From NCBI RefSeq assembly GCF_042477335.2, contig NC_091262.1, positions 38,661,001 through 38,725,000 of the forward strand: a DNA stretch of 64,000 nt, given 5' to 3'. The notes beneath the pieces are model-generated. The model did no database searches and had not been told where the DNA came from. It worked only from the letters and a program-made list of their open reading frames with translations. The translations under genes and the position numbers were made by a program. Below, in pieces: positions 33,042 through 43,245 of the stretch (position 1 is the first letter of the stretch; each line of letters starts with the position of its first letter). Origin of the DNA: Ovis canadensis (taxonomy: Eukaryota > Chordata > Mammalia > Artiodactyla > Bovidae).

Positions 33042-33480
33042 TTAACTCATAGTATGAGCATCATTCATAAGGATATATTGCACCCTGGCTCTCCGACTGC
33101 CAATTTGGGAGAACGACCCCAACCTTTGGTTTACAAAGTTCATAATACATTGTAAAATGCAGGGTCCACAGAGTAGAACTATCAAGGCAACTATAACAGT
33201 GGTAAATATAGTTTTTCGCCAGTCACCCTTCACCCAAGATAGTACCGAAGTCCAGAAAGGAATGTTTTCATTTGACATTGTTTTTACCTGGTTTTTCATG
33301 ATGTCGAAAGCAGCTGATACATTGCCAGATGAATCAGGAATGTATACACAGCATTCAACCTTAACTATAGCACAGGTCCCTCCTTGAGCAGCTGTGAGCA
33401 TGTGCAAAACCATTTTATTTGAATTACCGCTTCTGTTACTTTTATGAACTGGTGTTTACACAATATGTGAGTGACCCCGT
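33042..33480 (-). pseudogene. env: ERV env transmembrane subunit remnant
   Basis: The open frame contains the end of the immunosuppressive-type region (LTAAQGGTCAIV), the CX6CC disulfide motif (C14, C21, C22 counted from the methionine at 33413) and a membrane-proximal stretch. A hydrophobic membrane span (about residues 68-91) and a cytoplasmic tail of about 30 residues follow. The frame stays open upstream of that methionine to about 33480. The fusion peptide and most of SU are absent, so it cannot form an entry-competent envelope. The motif layout is that of gammaretrovirus-type envelopes. Confidence 0.88.
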
Positions 33481-33499
33481 GACCTGAGTCTATTGACTG

Positions 33500-33700
33500 T
33501 TAGGTCTGGCTAAAACCAAGAGAGCAGGGAGAGATTATGATTGACAAGAGAAAGCAAAGTCTCTTTTTGTTGTCCCAGAAAATGCAGAGTGGTTTAAAAT
33601 TTCTTTGGCAGAGTGGTGACACCCACCAGGGAACTCCATCCATCACAGGAAGAAGCATAGCCCCGCGTACCCAACAGTTGGAGGTATTGTGGAAGTCCAT
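33500..33700 (-). pseudogene. ERV env surface-subunit scrap
   Basis: A 66-codon frame. 'NTSNCWVRG' resembles the CXXC region of gammaretroviral SU with the second cysteine changed to arginine. The assignment is by position and motif only; the rest of SU is missing. Confidence 0.5.
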
Positions 33701-33873
33701 GTAGGAATGTGCACGTTGAGACCAAGCAGCAGGAGTTGATTATGTGGCTTCATCCTCAAGGGGCTCGTCTGGGATCTTCTTTCCTTCTTCTTATGGATGA
33801 TCTTGGTCTCTCGACGGTCAGCGGGGTCCCTCTGTGCAGTCCACTCAGCATTTTCTGGGTCTGTGTGGTATGT

Positions 33874-34600
33874 TCACTTCACCCTCATATGATGGATCCA
33901 AGGGGCAGTACCTGCAACTTTAACTGCAGTAGGGGTAATTAGAATAACAGTATAAGGGCCCTTCCACTGAGGGGCTAGTGAATCACATTTCCAATCTTTG
34001 ACCCACATTTGGTCACCAAGAGTAAACTCATGAATCTCTTCCCCAAGGGGGAATGGCACCCTTTCTTGTACAGACTTAGTTACCTGATTTATTACCTTAC
34101 CCAGTTCTATCTGCTGCGAAATCCTATCCCGCCCTTACCTGAGGCAAATTTGTTGACACCCGTATTATTATGGGAGGGGGCCTCACATACGCAATTTCGT
34201 GTGGAGAACAGCCTTGGGACTGCGGGGTCATCCTGAGTCTGAGCAGAGCCGTCGGAAGCAAGTCCACCCAGGAGCAGTCAGTCTCTATGATCCACTTGGA
34301 GAGTGCCTCTGTAAGTGTCCGGTTGGTCCGTGCCACCACCCCAGAACTCTGTGTGCAGTTTCTGTTTGATGCTTAAAGTTTTGCTTACTTCTTGTACTAT
34401 ATCAGCTACGAAATCCGGACCATTGTCTGATCCAGTGCTGGAAGGAAATCCAAATCTGGGAACTATTTCCCTAAGCAGGCACAGGGCTACTTCTGATGCT
34501 CTTTCAGTCCAGGTAGGAAAAGCTTCTACCCATCCCTATAACGTACATACCATGACCAGCAGGTAACAGTAGTGTTGGTGAGGTTTCATTTCAGTGAAGT
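33874..34600 (-). pseudogene. pol: ERV integrase remnant
   Basis: Broken frames give the catalytic core (DFTEMKPHQHY at about 34590; SDNGPDF with the second Asp near 34430). Next is the helix normally holding the catalytic Glu, where the frame reads VARTNRT (34124-34339), Ala replacing Glu. The C-terminal GPY-type domain (WKGPYTV..TAVKV, 33874-34059) follows. Several stops and a missing catalytic residue: non-functional. Order and spacing are as in gammaretroviral pol. Confidence 0.88.
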
Positions 34601-34699
34601 CCACTCCCAGGTGTTCAAAGGGCAGCGTGCCTTTCAGCTGAATCCCCAGAGGTTTTTGTCTGTGCTGAGAGGCAGCATTGACCTGTGAACAAGCAGTGC

Positions 34700-35400
34700 A
34701 GTTCTGAGATTCTGTCCTACATAGGGAAGAGGTGGGGAATCAAGAAATATTTTCAAATTAGTTCTTTCAGTTTAACATGGCCTAGGTGGGTCGCTTGGTG
34801 TATTTGGCTTACCAGAGTGGGTACCAGCTCCTCCGGTACCAATAATTTGCCACTTGGCAATTCCCACAATCCCTTTTCAGTTTTGATGGCCCCTTCCGCT
34901 TTGGCTAGTTGGTTTTAGGCTTCGCTGTATTTTGGAGACTCCAGCGTTAGCTTAGGCAGCTCCACCAACATGAGAACTTTAATAGGGGACTCACTTGTCA
35001 CCCCCAAGCCCTCGGCTGCTTGTTTAGCGGTCCATCTGCCAGTATGTTCCCTTGAGCCTGGGGGGTATCCTCTTTTTGATGTCCTCAGCAGTATATGACT
35101 GATGTCGACAGCCATTTATGGGGGTCCCCTTGCAGGGGAGTGTTGATCGAATACAGGACTTTTATCATCAAATCTTGGCCCAAATTTAGCTTGGTTGCCT
35201 CCCAGACTAGTAAGGCAACCACCGCAATTGCCTGTAAGCATCCTGGCCACCCAGTGGCAACACTGTCCGGCCATTTCAGGAGATAAGCCACGGGTCTGTC
35301 CCATGTCACCACAACACTCCCATAGCCACCTTGTCCTTTTCAGTCACGTAAAGAGTAAACGGCTTAGCAAGGTCTGGCAGGCCCAAGGCGAGTGCTGACG
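34700..35400 (-). pseudogene. pol: ERV RT connection/RNase H and integrase zinc-domain remnant
   Basis: The minus frame 35085-35312 (VTWDRPVAYLLKWPD, then GWPGCLQAIAVVALLV) matches the RT connection region. 34915-35115 covers RNase H-region text. Near 34800 'IHQATHLGHVKL' keeps the first two histidines of the integrase HHCC finger. The RT fingers/palm with the YxDD box are absent between protease and this point. Confidence 0.82.
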
Positions 35401-35639
35401 TAATTGCACCAGGTTTGAGTTCTATTACCACTGGGACTTGTTTTGCAAGCCTGGGGTGGGAGGGCGGGTGGATTGTCTTCTGCCCAGACCTCAGGGAATA
35501 TGTTGACTTAACTCTTTCTCTACACTGTTTAGCCCGGCCGATTTCCCTTCTGGGAGATCATGCAGCCTCCATTCATCTTGAGGCGTTACCGAGAGAAAGA
35601 GTAAATAGGTGGTTGAGCCCACTTGAAGAGTAGGTCTTT

Positions 35640-35775
35640 CGTGGGGGGACAGGTCACTTCTGCCCCCAATTTACACAGCAAGTCTCTTCCCAACAAAGGT
35701 ACTGGGCATTCAGGGATGTATAAAAATTCATGAATCACTTGGTGCCCCGCCCATCTGACATTTTTGGGGTAGGCT
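35640..35775 (-). pseudogene. ERV protease C-terminal remnant
   Basis: The minus strand encodes 'HEFLYIPECPVPLLGRDLL', the conserved end of a gammaretroviral protease, followed by a lysine/leucine-rich start of pol that decays into stops. The catalytic DTG part lies in deleted or unreadable sequence. Confidence 0.82.
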
Positions 35776-35799
35776 TGAGACGCAAAGGCTGCATGTAAT

Positions 35800-36510
35800 C
35801 ACCATCTGAGACCCAGCAGCCTCTGTCTGATTCCAGGGTCTCCTTTCCCCTTCCAGTCAGTCCTCACGGGAGAGGCAGGTATAGCTTGGGTGGTTCGGCT
35901 GAGCCAGATCCTGGAAGTGTTGGCCAGAGGCTTCTGCCACCGGGATTGGAGCCTGCGGAGGGGGTGGCTTGACGACCTCCGGCAGAGCTGGCAGAGGAGC
36001 AGTGGCTGTTGCAGGACTTCACCTGGCCCTGGACTGGGCATTAAGGCAGCCTCCAGTCCTAGTGGAGCACTGGGCCGGTGGGCGCGTCGTCATCCAGTAT
36101 GGGGGTGGGGGGCAGGTCATCTTCATCCAAATCCTGCCAGATCCCAGAGAGAGAAGGGGGATTGGTGTGCCTTCACCTGCCAGTCAGCACAGCTGAACCA
36201 GAAACCACGTGGTCCAAGACTGTTTCTCCCTTAAAGTCCATTCTGTCTTGGTGGGCTTGATCAGGTGCGGATGAAAACACAGATGGGTTAAATACCCCAT
36301 TGTCCCAAGCCGTCTCCAGAAGAGCCTCTTCATACTCACTTATGTATCTCCCTCCTTCTAGCCCGACAATTCCGAGGGGGGTCAAGAATTTCACAGCAGA
36401 TGGGATACCTCCTGGGGGAGGGGAGAATATGAGCATACAAGGACCAGTTTCTTTTCCTAAAAATCCCCTGGGGATCACTTGGTAATAATTCCCCCCCAGA
36501 TGGCACACCT
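35800..36510 (-). pseudogene. ERV gag-region remnant
   Basis: It occupies the gag position between leader and protease and is proline/glycine-rich in parts. The minus frame 36173-36508 is open but shows no capsid major homology region or zinc knuckle, so only position supports a gag origin. GC-rich frames on the + strand here (35890-36234) are shadows. Confidence 0.55.
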
Positions 36511-36850
36511 CCTAAATGACCTTCATAAATTCCCTTCCTAAGCCCTAGCATGCTCGTCGACCTATGTACCAAGAAATGGCTGCCTGCCTATTCCAGGCCC
36601 CTGTGGATCCGTGCCCCTTCTAGTCCCTCCCGGGGGGTGATCAGGCCCCCTCTTCCACCCTGCCGGGTGGGTTCCTCCTCACCTGAGCACTCAGTTCCCC
36701 TGCTGCTGTCCACTACCTGCTAAGGTGAAAGTTCCCAGCGTTGAGATGCAGAATCCTTCCAGAAGGGCAAGGCACCTTCCGCCCTCTAGAAGATTCAAGC
36801 CGCAAAGCCTCGGAGTCGTCCCAAATGGAACTTGTCTCAAAGTGAGGAGT

Positions 36851-36868
36851 TTCCCGGCCAATGCACCA
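36851..36868 (-). other. Primer-binding site, tRNA-Gly
   Basis: On the minus strand TGGTGCATTGGCCGGGAA is a perfect 18-nt complement of the 3' end of tRNA-Gly(GCC) including CCA. It lies 2 nt after the end of the 5' LTR. A Gly primer is known among class I/gammaretroviral elements. Confidence 0.93.
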
Positions 36869-36870
36869 AA

Positions 36871-37336
36871 TGTAGCCACGCCTTCCGGGAAACAAACTCA
36901 CTCAGAAGGACAATGCAGATAGTGGAATGCAGTTTATTACGCCGGCAGGCCCACTTTTTGTGAAAACCTTATGTACCCTAAGCGTACGTGCCCCCTCCCC
37001 CAAGTTCTCTGAAACTAGTCTGAACAAAGGAGAAAGATACAATCAAAGCTAACCCGTGATTCATATGCCTTAAGTCTAGGCAGTTAACAGTGGACAGTTA
37101 CCAACAGGCTTGTGGTCATACCCCAATAAGAACAGAATGTATGATTCTATTCGGTTACACAGATAATTAGAGGATTCTTTTAGGTGATGGAAAGCCCTGG
37201 GGCTCTTCCTTCCAGGGGCCTGGTTTTCCACTTGGTAGGTTGTTTCCATAGATACTGGGGTATAGCTCAAAGTCCACAGTTCGGCTCAAGATGGAGTCCT
37301 GCTTTCAAGACAAAGCCTGTTCTGTTTCTTCCTTCA
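36871..37336 (-). repeat. 5' LTR of the provirus
   Basis: 466 bp, TGAAGGAAGAAACAG (37336) to GGCTACA (36871). The polyadenylation signal complement is at 36933-36938. Divergence from the 3' LTR, including a deletion of about 36 bp, indicates an old insertion. Confidence 0.92.
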
Positions 37337-37395
37337 ACCCTACACCATTGTAAGTCACCTATACACCAATACAAAATACAAATTATAAAAAGAGA
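37337..37395 (+). repeat. L1 3' terminus, right half of the ERV insertion site
   Basis: 'accattgtaagtcacctata' and 'caatacaaaatacaaatta' complete the L1 3' end broken at 32520. The unbroken version is at about 49255-49310. Confidence 0.85.
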
Positions 37396-38060
37396 ATTCT
37401 GACTCTATTCCCCTCAGGCCTTGGTGAGCTGGGCTGCTGTCACATCCCTGAAGCCTGGGCAGGCTGGTTTCCCAAGGATGGACTGTCACGGGGCTGACAG
37501 AGCTGGGGAGGATGTGCCAGACAATGAGCCCTGCCCCATGGACCTAGCCAGCCTCTTCCCCTCTGCATCAGCCCACAACCTCCAGATCCAGGAGGACCCT
37601 CCTGCAGTGAAACTACGCCTACTGCACCCAAAGGATGTGGAGCCTCTGGGCTGGAAGAGCTCTGATAAGCCCCATGGGCTCCATGTCTCCTGGTGGTGGG
37701 GTTCCCACCTCCAGCCTCCTTCCTTAGGGTCGCCCCACCTATGGATGAAAGCACCTTCCCCAGAGGGGTGGTGCAAGAACTGGGATGTGTCCAGGGGATG
37801 GGATAAGAAAGGAAGAAGGGATGGGATACAAGCCTTGGGTGTTTCTTCTGGCACATTCCTGACAGTCCAGGAACAGGACTTTCCCCAAGGCTCTGATTCC
37901 CCCAGGAACCAGAGTTGGTTATAAAGATATGCTCCCATCCTGTGGCTATTTTGCATAGCAACAACTTTAAAACCAAAGCTCAAGAGCACTTAATATTCAT
38001 AAGGCCTGAGGGGCTGTAAGTAAAAAAATCACCTGCCCTAAAGAAATATTCTAGGCAAGT
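37396..38060 (+). repeat. GC-rich module, sense
   Basis: Complete module with longer GC-rich text. It is open on both strands (167 codons + at 37421-37924; 167 and 178 codons - at 37486-37989 and 37440-37976). The frames hold no known domain and shift in the sister copy 49321-49990, so I read them as fortuitous. Landmarks 'gactttccccaaggctctg' and 'ccttgggtgtttcttctggc' tie it to the other modules. Confidence 0.78.
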
Positions 38061-38753
38061 CATCGGAAAACGGAAAACTATTAAATATAGGTCAGGGTTC
38101 AAGAAGTCAACTTCAATAAGTTTAACTCACATTGTTTAAAAAAATCACATGAAAAGATGTCAGCATCATTAATATGAGAAAAATGCAAATCAAAACTTCA
38201 ATGACGTATCACCTCACACAGGTGAGAGTGGCCATAGGCAGAAACTCTACGAACAATAAATGCTGGAGAGGGTGTAGAGCCGAGGGAACCCCCTCACACT
38301 GATTCTGGGACTGGAAATTGGGAGCAGCCACTGTGGAGGACAGGGGGCAGGCTCCTTCGCATGAAGGTGAGCATGAAATTAAAAGACTCCCTAACACCAT
38401 ACACAAAAATAAACGGCAAATAGATTTAAAAGGTCTAAATAAAAGGACAGATACAATGGAACTCCTCAGGAAAAAAAGCAGAATGCAGTTTTGACACGAA
38501 GTGCAGCAAGTTCTGTTTTGATTCACCACTTAGAATCAGGACAAATAAAAATAAACAAATGGGACCTAACAGACCTTAAAAACATTTGCATAGCTAAGGA
38601 AACCAGGGAATTTATCTCCACACATACAAACTCATAAAGCTCAATATAAAAAATCAATCCAATAAAACATTTCTAAAAATCTAAATACACATTTCTCCAG
38701 AAAAGGCATAGAGATGGCCATAAACTACGAGAAAAGATTGTCAGCATAATTAA
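38061..38753 (+). repeat. L1 ORF2 end, sense
   Basis: 'cacatgaaaagatgtcagca', 'gtatcacctcacacaggtga', 'aataaatgctggagagggtg' follow the order of the L1 ORF2 C-terminal region. Another ORF2 piece follows from 38380. A BovB tail ends it at 38754. Confidence 0.85.
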
Positions 38754-38895
38754 GTTCTTCAGTCACTCAGTCATGTCCAACTCTTTGTGACCCCACGGAC
38801 TGCAGCACACCAGGCTTCTCTGTCCATTACCAACTCCCAGAGCTTACTCAAACTCATGTCCATTGAGTCGGTGATGCTATCCAGCCATTTCATCC
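38754..38895 (-). repeat. BovB 3' tail, antisense, cut by an LTR
   Basis: 'cagtcactcagtcatgtcca' to 'tccagccatttcatcc', the last about 140 bp of BovB. Its continuation is missing: the LTR starts at 38896 and L1, not BovB, follows the LTR. Confidence 0.9.
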
Positions 38896-39404
38896 TGTTA
38901 GGTAGAACAGGGAAAAGGAGTCCAAAAGGGCAGTGGCTACAACACAAGAAAGGGAAAAGCCCTTGAAAATGAAACAAAAGGTCCGAGGACCGAAGTGAGG
39001 ACCTCAGGTAAAACAACACTCCAGGCTGGCCCAATTTACATGGGACAGGCCCAGGGAGAGATGAACATATAAATAGAGGAGCCAGAGCCATCTCCTCTCT
39101 CTCTCTCTCTCTCTTTCCCCCTATCCCCCCCCCACCCCCGCGCCCTGGGGCGCTCTTCTCGTCTCTTTAGACCGACGTGCCCTCATGCCTCAAAGATGGA
39201 TTTTTGTGCTATCTTCTAAATAAAATAGAGCTGTAACACTGATTTGTCTAAGAGCTATGACATGGTCCATTCGAGACCTGAGAGCTATAACACGGTCTAT
39301 CCAAGACCTGAGAGCTGTGACACACCAAGGGGGCTTTAATGTCCGTCACTCCAAATCTTTGTTGTGACGAGACAAAGAATCGAGGCACATACACTCGTGT
39401 GACA
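38896..39404 (+). mobile_element. Solo LTR-like ERV sequence
   Basis: Starts TGTTAGGTAGAACAGGG. Carries a TATA-like 'catataaatagaggagcc' (39066-39083), a CT microsatellite and C-rich tract (39095-39140), and a polyadenylation signal in 'ctaaataaaatagagctg' (about 39216-39233). It then has three 'gagctgtgacac/gagctataacac' repeats (about 39250-39330) and probably ends at 'gtgtgaca' (39404). The flanks differ (BovB left, L1 right) and there is no target-site duplication. Confidence 0.72.
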
Positions 39405-40130
39405 TATACAATGGGCTATTACTCAGACTTGAAAAAACCCATGAAATTATCCCAGTGGTTCCCACAAGGAGGAGCTTTGGAGGATCATAAACTAAGGAAG
39501 TCAGCAACAGAGGAAGAAAATAACAGATACTGTCCCTTATAGGCAAAAAAAAAAAAAAAAAAAAAAGGTCCACAGAAGTATTTTATGATATAAAAAGAGA
39601 CTCTGAGATTCAAACACAAAGAATTTAAAAAAAAAAAAGAACAGGCCAGGGATGAATCAGGAGGTCAGTACTAACATACAGACAGGAAGCTGTAGTTGTA
39701 ATAGATAATCTGGAAAGATTATCTCCTTCCTTCTTTCCCTCTACATAGGCACTAAATTCTGTATCTCTAACCCACAGAAATATGTACCTGTACTAGGTAA
39801 GCTACAAGGCTTATATCCTGCCTTCTTTCCTTCCTACCATATAGGCAGAAACATTTATCTCTAACATATACATGGAAATCTGCAGCTGTAATAGATAATC
39901 CACAAGGACTCTTTCCTTTTTTCCTTACACATGTACACAACATCTATACCTCTAATAAATGTCTCACAGGGATCTGATGTTCAGCACTGAGAACTTTACT
40001 CGACCTTGTTCAATAACCTCTACGGCAAAAGAATCCGAAAAAGTACAAATATGCTGTATGTATACGTCATAACTGAATCAGTCCATTGTACACTGAGGAC
40101 AAACACAAAAGGCAAATCAAACTATACTTT
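39405..40130 (+). repeat. L1 3' end, sense (composite unit)
   Basis: From 'acaatgggctattactcaga' through the 3' UTR with an A22 run (39544-39566) and the complement of the GGAA-rich VNTR (39665-39975) to the terminus near 40125. Confidence 0.82.
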
Positions 40131-41062
40131 AAAATAGCATTGGCATGAGAGTAAAGAACAGAACAGGAATGAAAAGTAAAGCCTAGTTTATGCCCACTGA
40201 CCTCCATAATTTGGGATTGTATGGATCCCTGGAACCTGGGTGGTGTTGAGTCCCATGGCTGGATTGGGGCCAGCAGAGTGCCCTTCATGAGGCACCTCTT
40301 AAACCTGTTTTGCCTGGTTTTCCCTGGCTGTGACCAGAATCCAGAGTGTACCCAAAAGATGGTGGCCTGACCCTCAGGCCTAGGGGACCAAGTGAAGTCA
40401 CCAAGTATTCAGGTCCCCAGCTGAGGCCTCCTTCCTGAGAGTGCAGCCTCCTAGGCCCCTCAGCAGGAAGCAGTACCCCAGGGTGGGATGAGTCTGGGCG
40501 GAGGGGGCGGGGCGGAGGGGGGGCGGGTAGAGTTTTTGGGGAAGAAATATTGAGACTTAAGCCCTTGGGAGTTTGCTCAGGCACCGTCCACTCTAATTCA
40601 GAGCCCAGGAAGCCGTCTTTCCCCAAGGCTCTGGTTGCATGTGGAATCACTGCTGCTGCTGCTAAGTCACTTCAGTCGTGTCTGACTCTGTGTGACCCCA
40701 TAGAGGGCAGCCCACCAGGCTCCCCCGTCCCTGGGATTCTCCAGGCAAGAACACTGGAGTGGGTTGCCATTTCCTTCTCCAATGCATGAAAGTGAAAAGT
40801 GAAAGGGAAGTCGCTCAGTTGTGTCCGACTCTTCGCGACCTCATGGACCGCAGCCTACCAGGCTCCTCTGTCCATGGGATTTTCCAGGCAAGAGTCCTGG
40901 AGTGGGGTGCCATCGCTTTCTCCGTGTGGAATCACAGTTGAGCACAAATAAGTGCTGCCTCCTTGTGGACAGTTCCTATAACTACATGTTGGCCATGATT
41001 GCTTCCCAGCAACTCCAATTCACAAGACCTGTGGGGCTCTCAGTGACAGATGCCCTCAGGAA
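40131..41062 (+). repeat. GC-rich module, sense, interrupted by a Bov-A2 dimer
   Basis: Complete module (40131-40650 and 40925-41062) containing a very GC-rich run 'ggagggggcggggcggaggg' (about 40500). The 121-codon minus frame 40285-40650 is module sequence. Confidence 0.78.
40651..40924 (-). repeat. Bov-A2 SINE (dimer), antisense
   Basis: (CTG)n start, two monomers, end 'catcgctttctcc'. A perfect 11-bp target-site duplication, tgtggaatcac, is at 40640-40650 and 40925-40935. Confidence 0.95.
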
Positions 41063-42300
41063 AAGCCCTGCGGCTGGTATTCTAGAAATAAATTCCAAAC
41101 ACAACTGACTATCAAGAACAGATAAAATGTGCCTCACACCCTTTAAGGAAAAAAATATAAAATAAAAGACCCAAATCACCCAGGACAAGATGCTCAACCT
41201 GTGATTACCATAGGAATCCCAATCATAAATGACAACAAATGATCAATTACCATCTGACAGAGTGGCCACCCTGACTGTATGCAAACAGTAAATGGGGGAG
41301 AGCGCCGGGAGATGATGGAACATGTTCCACTGGAACCCTGGAACTGTTGCCAATGGAACTGGCAACAGCCCCTAGAAAAGACAGCCTCCACAGGCAACAG
41401 TGAAAAATTTCCAAAGCACAAAGTCTAGGGTTTCAATACCCACACTTGAGCCTATATTACAAAAAAACCCATCATCCAAATGACACAGGCACCCCAGCGT
41501 TTACTGCAGGGCTACTTCCAATAGCCAAGACAGACCAAAGAAACATTCCATTGAAAGATTAAATCTTAAAGAAATGTGGTACATATATACCTTAGGCTCT
41601 TACTCAGACATGAAAAACCGTCATGAAATTATGCCACTGATCCAAACAAAGTTGGATGTTAGAGGATCATATGTTTAGTGTAGTCAGCAACATAGAAAAA
41701 ACATAGCAGATGATGTCCCTTCTCCACAAAAATAAGACATACAGGGGAAACAATTAACCACACAACAGAAGACCCTAAGATTCAAACACAAAGCTTTTGG
41801 GAAAAAAAGAGGGAAGGGCCAGGTATGAATTAGAAGTACTAATGTGTGCACAGAAATCAGTATCTGTAATCCACAAGAGTTCTCCTTCCTTCCTTCCTTC
41901 CACATGTGTACTGAAATCTGTCTCTAACATACCCACAGAAATCTTTACTAGGTAATTCACAAGGATTATCTGTCTTCTTCCTCCTTTTTCTTTCTTTTCC
42001 TCCAAGCACATAGACAAAAAAATACTTATCTCTAACATATACATAGAAATCTGTAGCTGTAATAGATAATCCAAAAGGACTATCTCCTTCGTTTCTTGCA
42101 TATATACAAAATAAATCTGTATCTCTAATAAATACTCCACAAAGATTTGATCACTGAGAAATTTACTCCACCTTGTTCAATAACCTCTATGGCAAAAAAA
42201 AGTTAAGTACAAATATGCTACATGCATATGTCATAACTAGTCCATTGTACACAGCAGGCAAGCACAAAACTGCAAATCAACTATACTTCAATATACCATT
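41063..42300 (+). repeat. L1 3' end, sense (composite unit)
   Basis: ORF2 end ('gtggtacatatataccttag'), 3' UTR, VNTR complement (41830-42135, with a GGAAGGAAGG-type run as CCTTCCTTCC), terminus near 42285. Confidence 0.82.
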
Positions 42301-43245
42301 GGCTTGAGATTAAAGGAAAGAAAAGTAATGCCTAGTTTAGTCCCTCCAACCTCCCTGACTTGGGATGCTATCTGACCCCCGGAACCTGAGTAGGCTTGAG
42401 TCCTAGAGCTGGACTAGGGTGGGGCTGACACAGTCAGGCAGGGTGCCCTGCCTTGAGACCTCTCTTAAACCTGTACTGTCTGCTTTTCTCTGTCTGGGAC
42501 CAGAATCCCTAGTGCACCCCAACGATGGTGGCCTGGCTCTCTGGCCTCGAGGGCCAGGGTAAAGTCACCAAGTATCCAGGGATCTGGTGCTGGGACTCCA
42601 GCTGAAGCCTCGTTCCTGAGAGAGCAGCCTCCTAGGCACCTCGGCAGGGAGCGGTGCCCCAGGTAGACACGAGTCTGGAGGGGAGAAGTAAAGCTTTAGG
42701 GGGAAGAAGTAGTGATATTTAAGCCCTTGGGTGTTTGCTCAGGCACTGCTGCTGCTACTGCTGCTAAGTCGCTTCAGTCGTGTCCGACTCTGTGCAACCC
42801 CATAGGCGGCAGCCCACCAGGCTCCCCCGTCCCTGGGATTCTCCAGGCAAGAACACTGGAGTGGGTTGCCATTTCCTTCTCCAGTGCGTGAAAGTGAAAA
42901 GTGAAAGGGAAGTCACTCAGTCGTGTCCGACTCTTCGCGACCCCATGGACTGCAGCCTACCAGGCTCCTCTGTCCATGGGATTTTTCCAGGCAAGTGTAC
43001 TGGAGTGGGGTGCCATTGCCTTCTCATTCCACTCTAATTCCCAGCCCAGGAAGCCAACTATTCCTAAAACTCTCATTTCTACCCGAGTTGTGTATGAAGA
43101 AGTGCTGCCACCTTGTGGTCATTTCCTGTAACTGCAACTTGACCACTGGTGCTGAGTGGCATCTCCACTCCAGTTCACAAGACCTGGAGGGCTGTTAACA
43201 ACTGCCCTCAGGAAAGGTCCTGCAGCCAGTTTTGCAGAAATAAAT
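42301..43245 (+). repeat. GC-rich module, sense, interrupted by a Bov-A2 dimer
   Basis: Module 42301-42749 and 43028-43245. The internal order mirrors 7356-7990 and 5291-5935 ('caccaagtatccagg', 'ctaggcacctcggcaggg'). Confidence 0.78.
42750..43027 (-). repeat. Bov-A2 SINE (dimer), antisense
   Basis: (CTG)n-type start with one CTACTG variant, two monomers, end 'gccattgccttctc'. Located after 'gtttgctcaggcac' in the module. Confidence 0.92.

Larger units (their letters stand above)
32521..37336 (-). mobile_element. Defective class I (gammaretrovirus-like) endogenous provirus
   Basis: A 4.8-kb provirus on the minus strand: 5' LTR 36871-37336, tRNA-Gly primer site 36851-36868, gag-region remnant, protease end, RNase H and integrase remnants, env scraps and TM, polypurine tract 33023-33035, 3' LTR 32521-33022. 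Full-length relatives are about twice this size; the losses include most of capsid/nucleocapsid, the RT fingers and palm, and most of SU. Flanks 'acca' (32517-32520) and 'accc' (37337-37340) fit a 4-bp target-site duplication with one change. The empty paralogous site at about 49.24 kb confirms both ends. Confidence 0.92.

Noticed and set aside
35890..36234. 114-codon + strand frame in the provirus
   Set aside because: It is antisense to the gag-region remnant, GC-driven and without homology that I recognise.
37421..37989. Long open frames on both strands (167-178 codons) in the GC module, with a sister set at 49217-49850
   Set aside because: Frames are mirror-open because of base composition, hold no known domain, and change frame and length between sister copies. 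No promoter, splice or Kozak context is shared.
39066..39140. Host promoter with TATA box and GC-rich tract
   Set aside because: These features belong to an LTR (38896-39404). No host exon follows.
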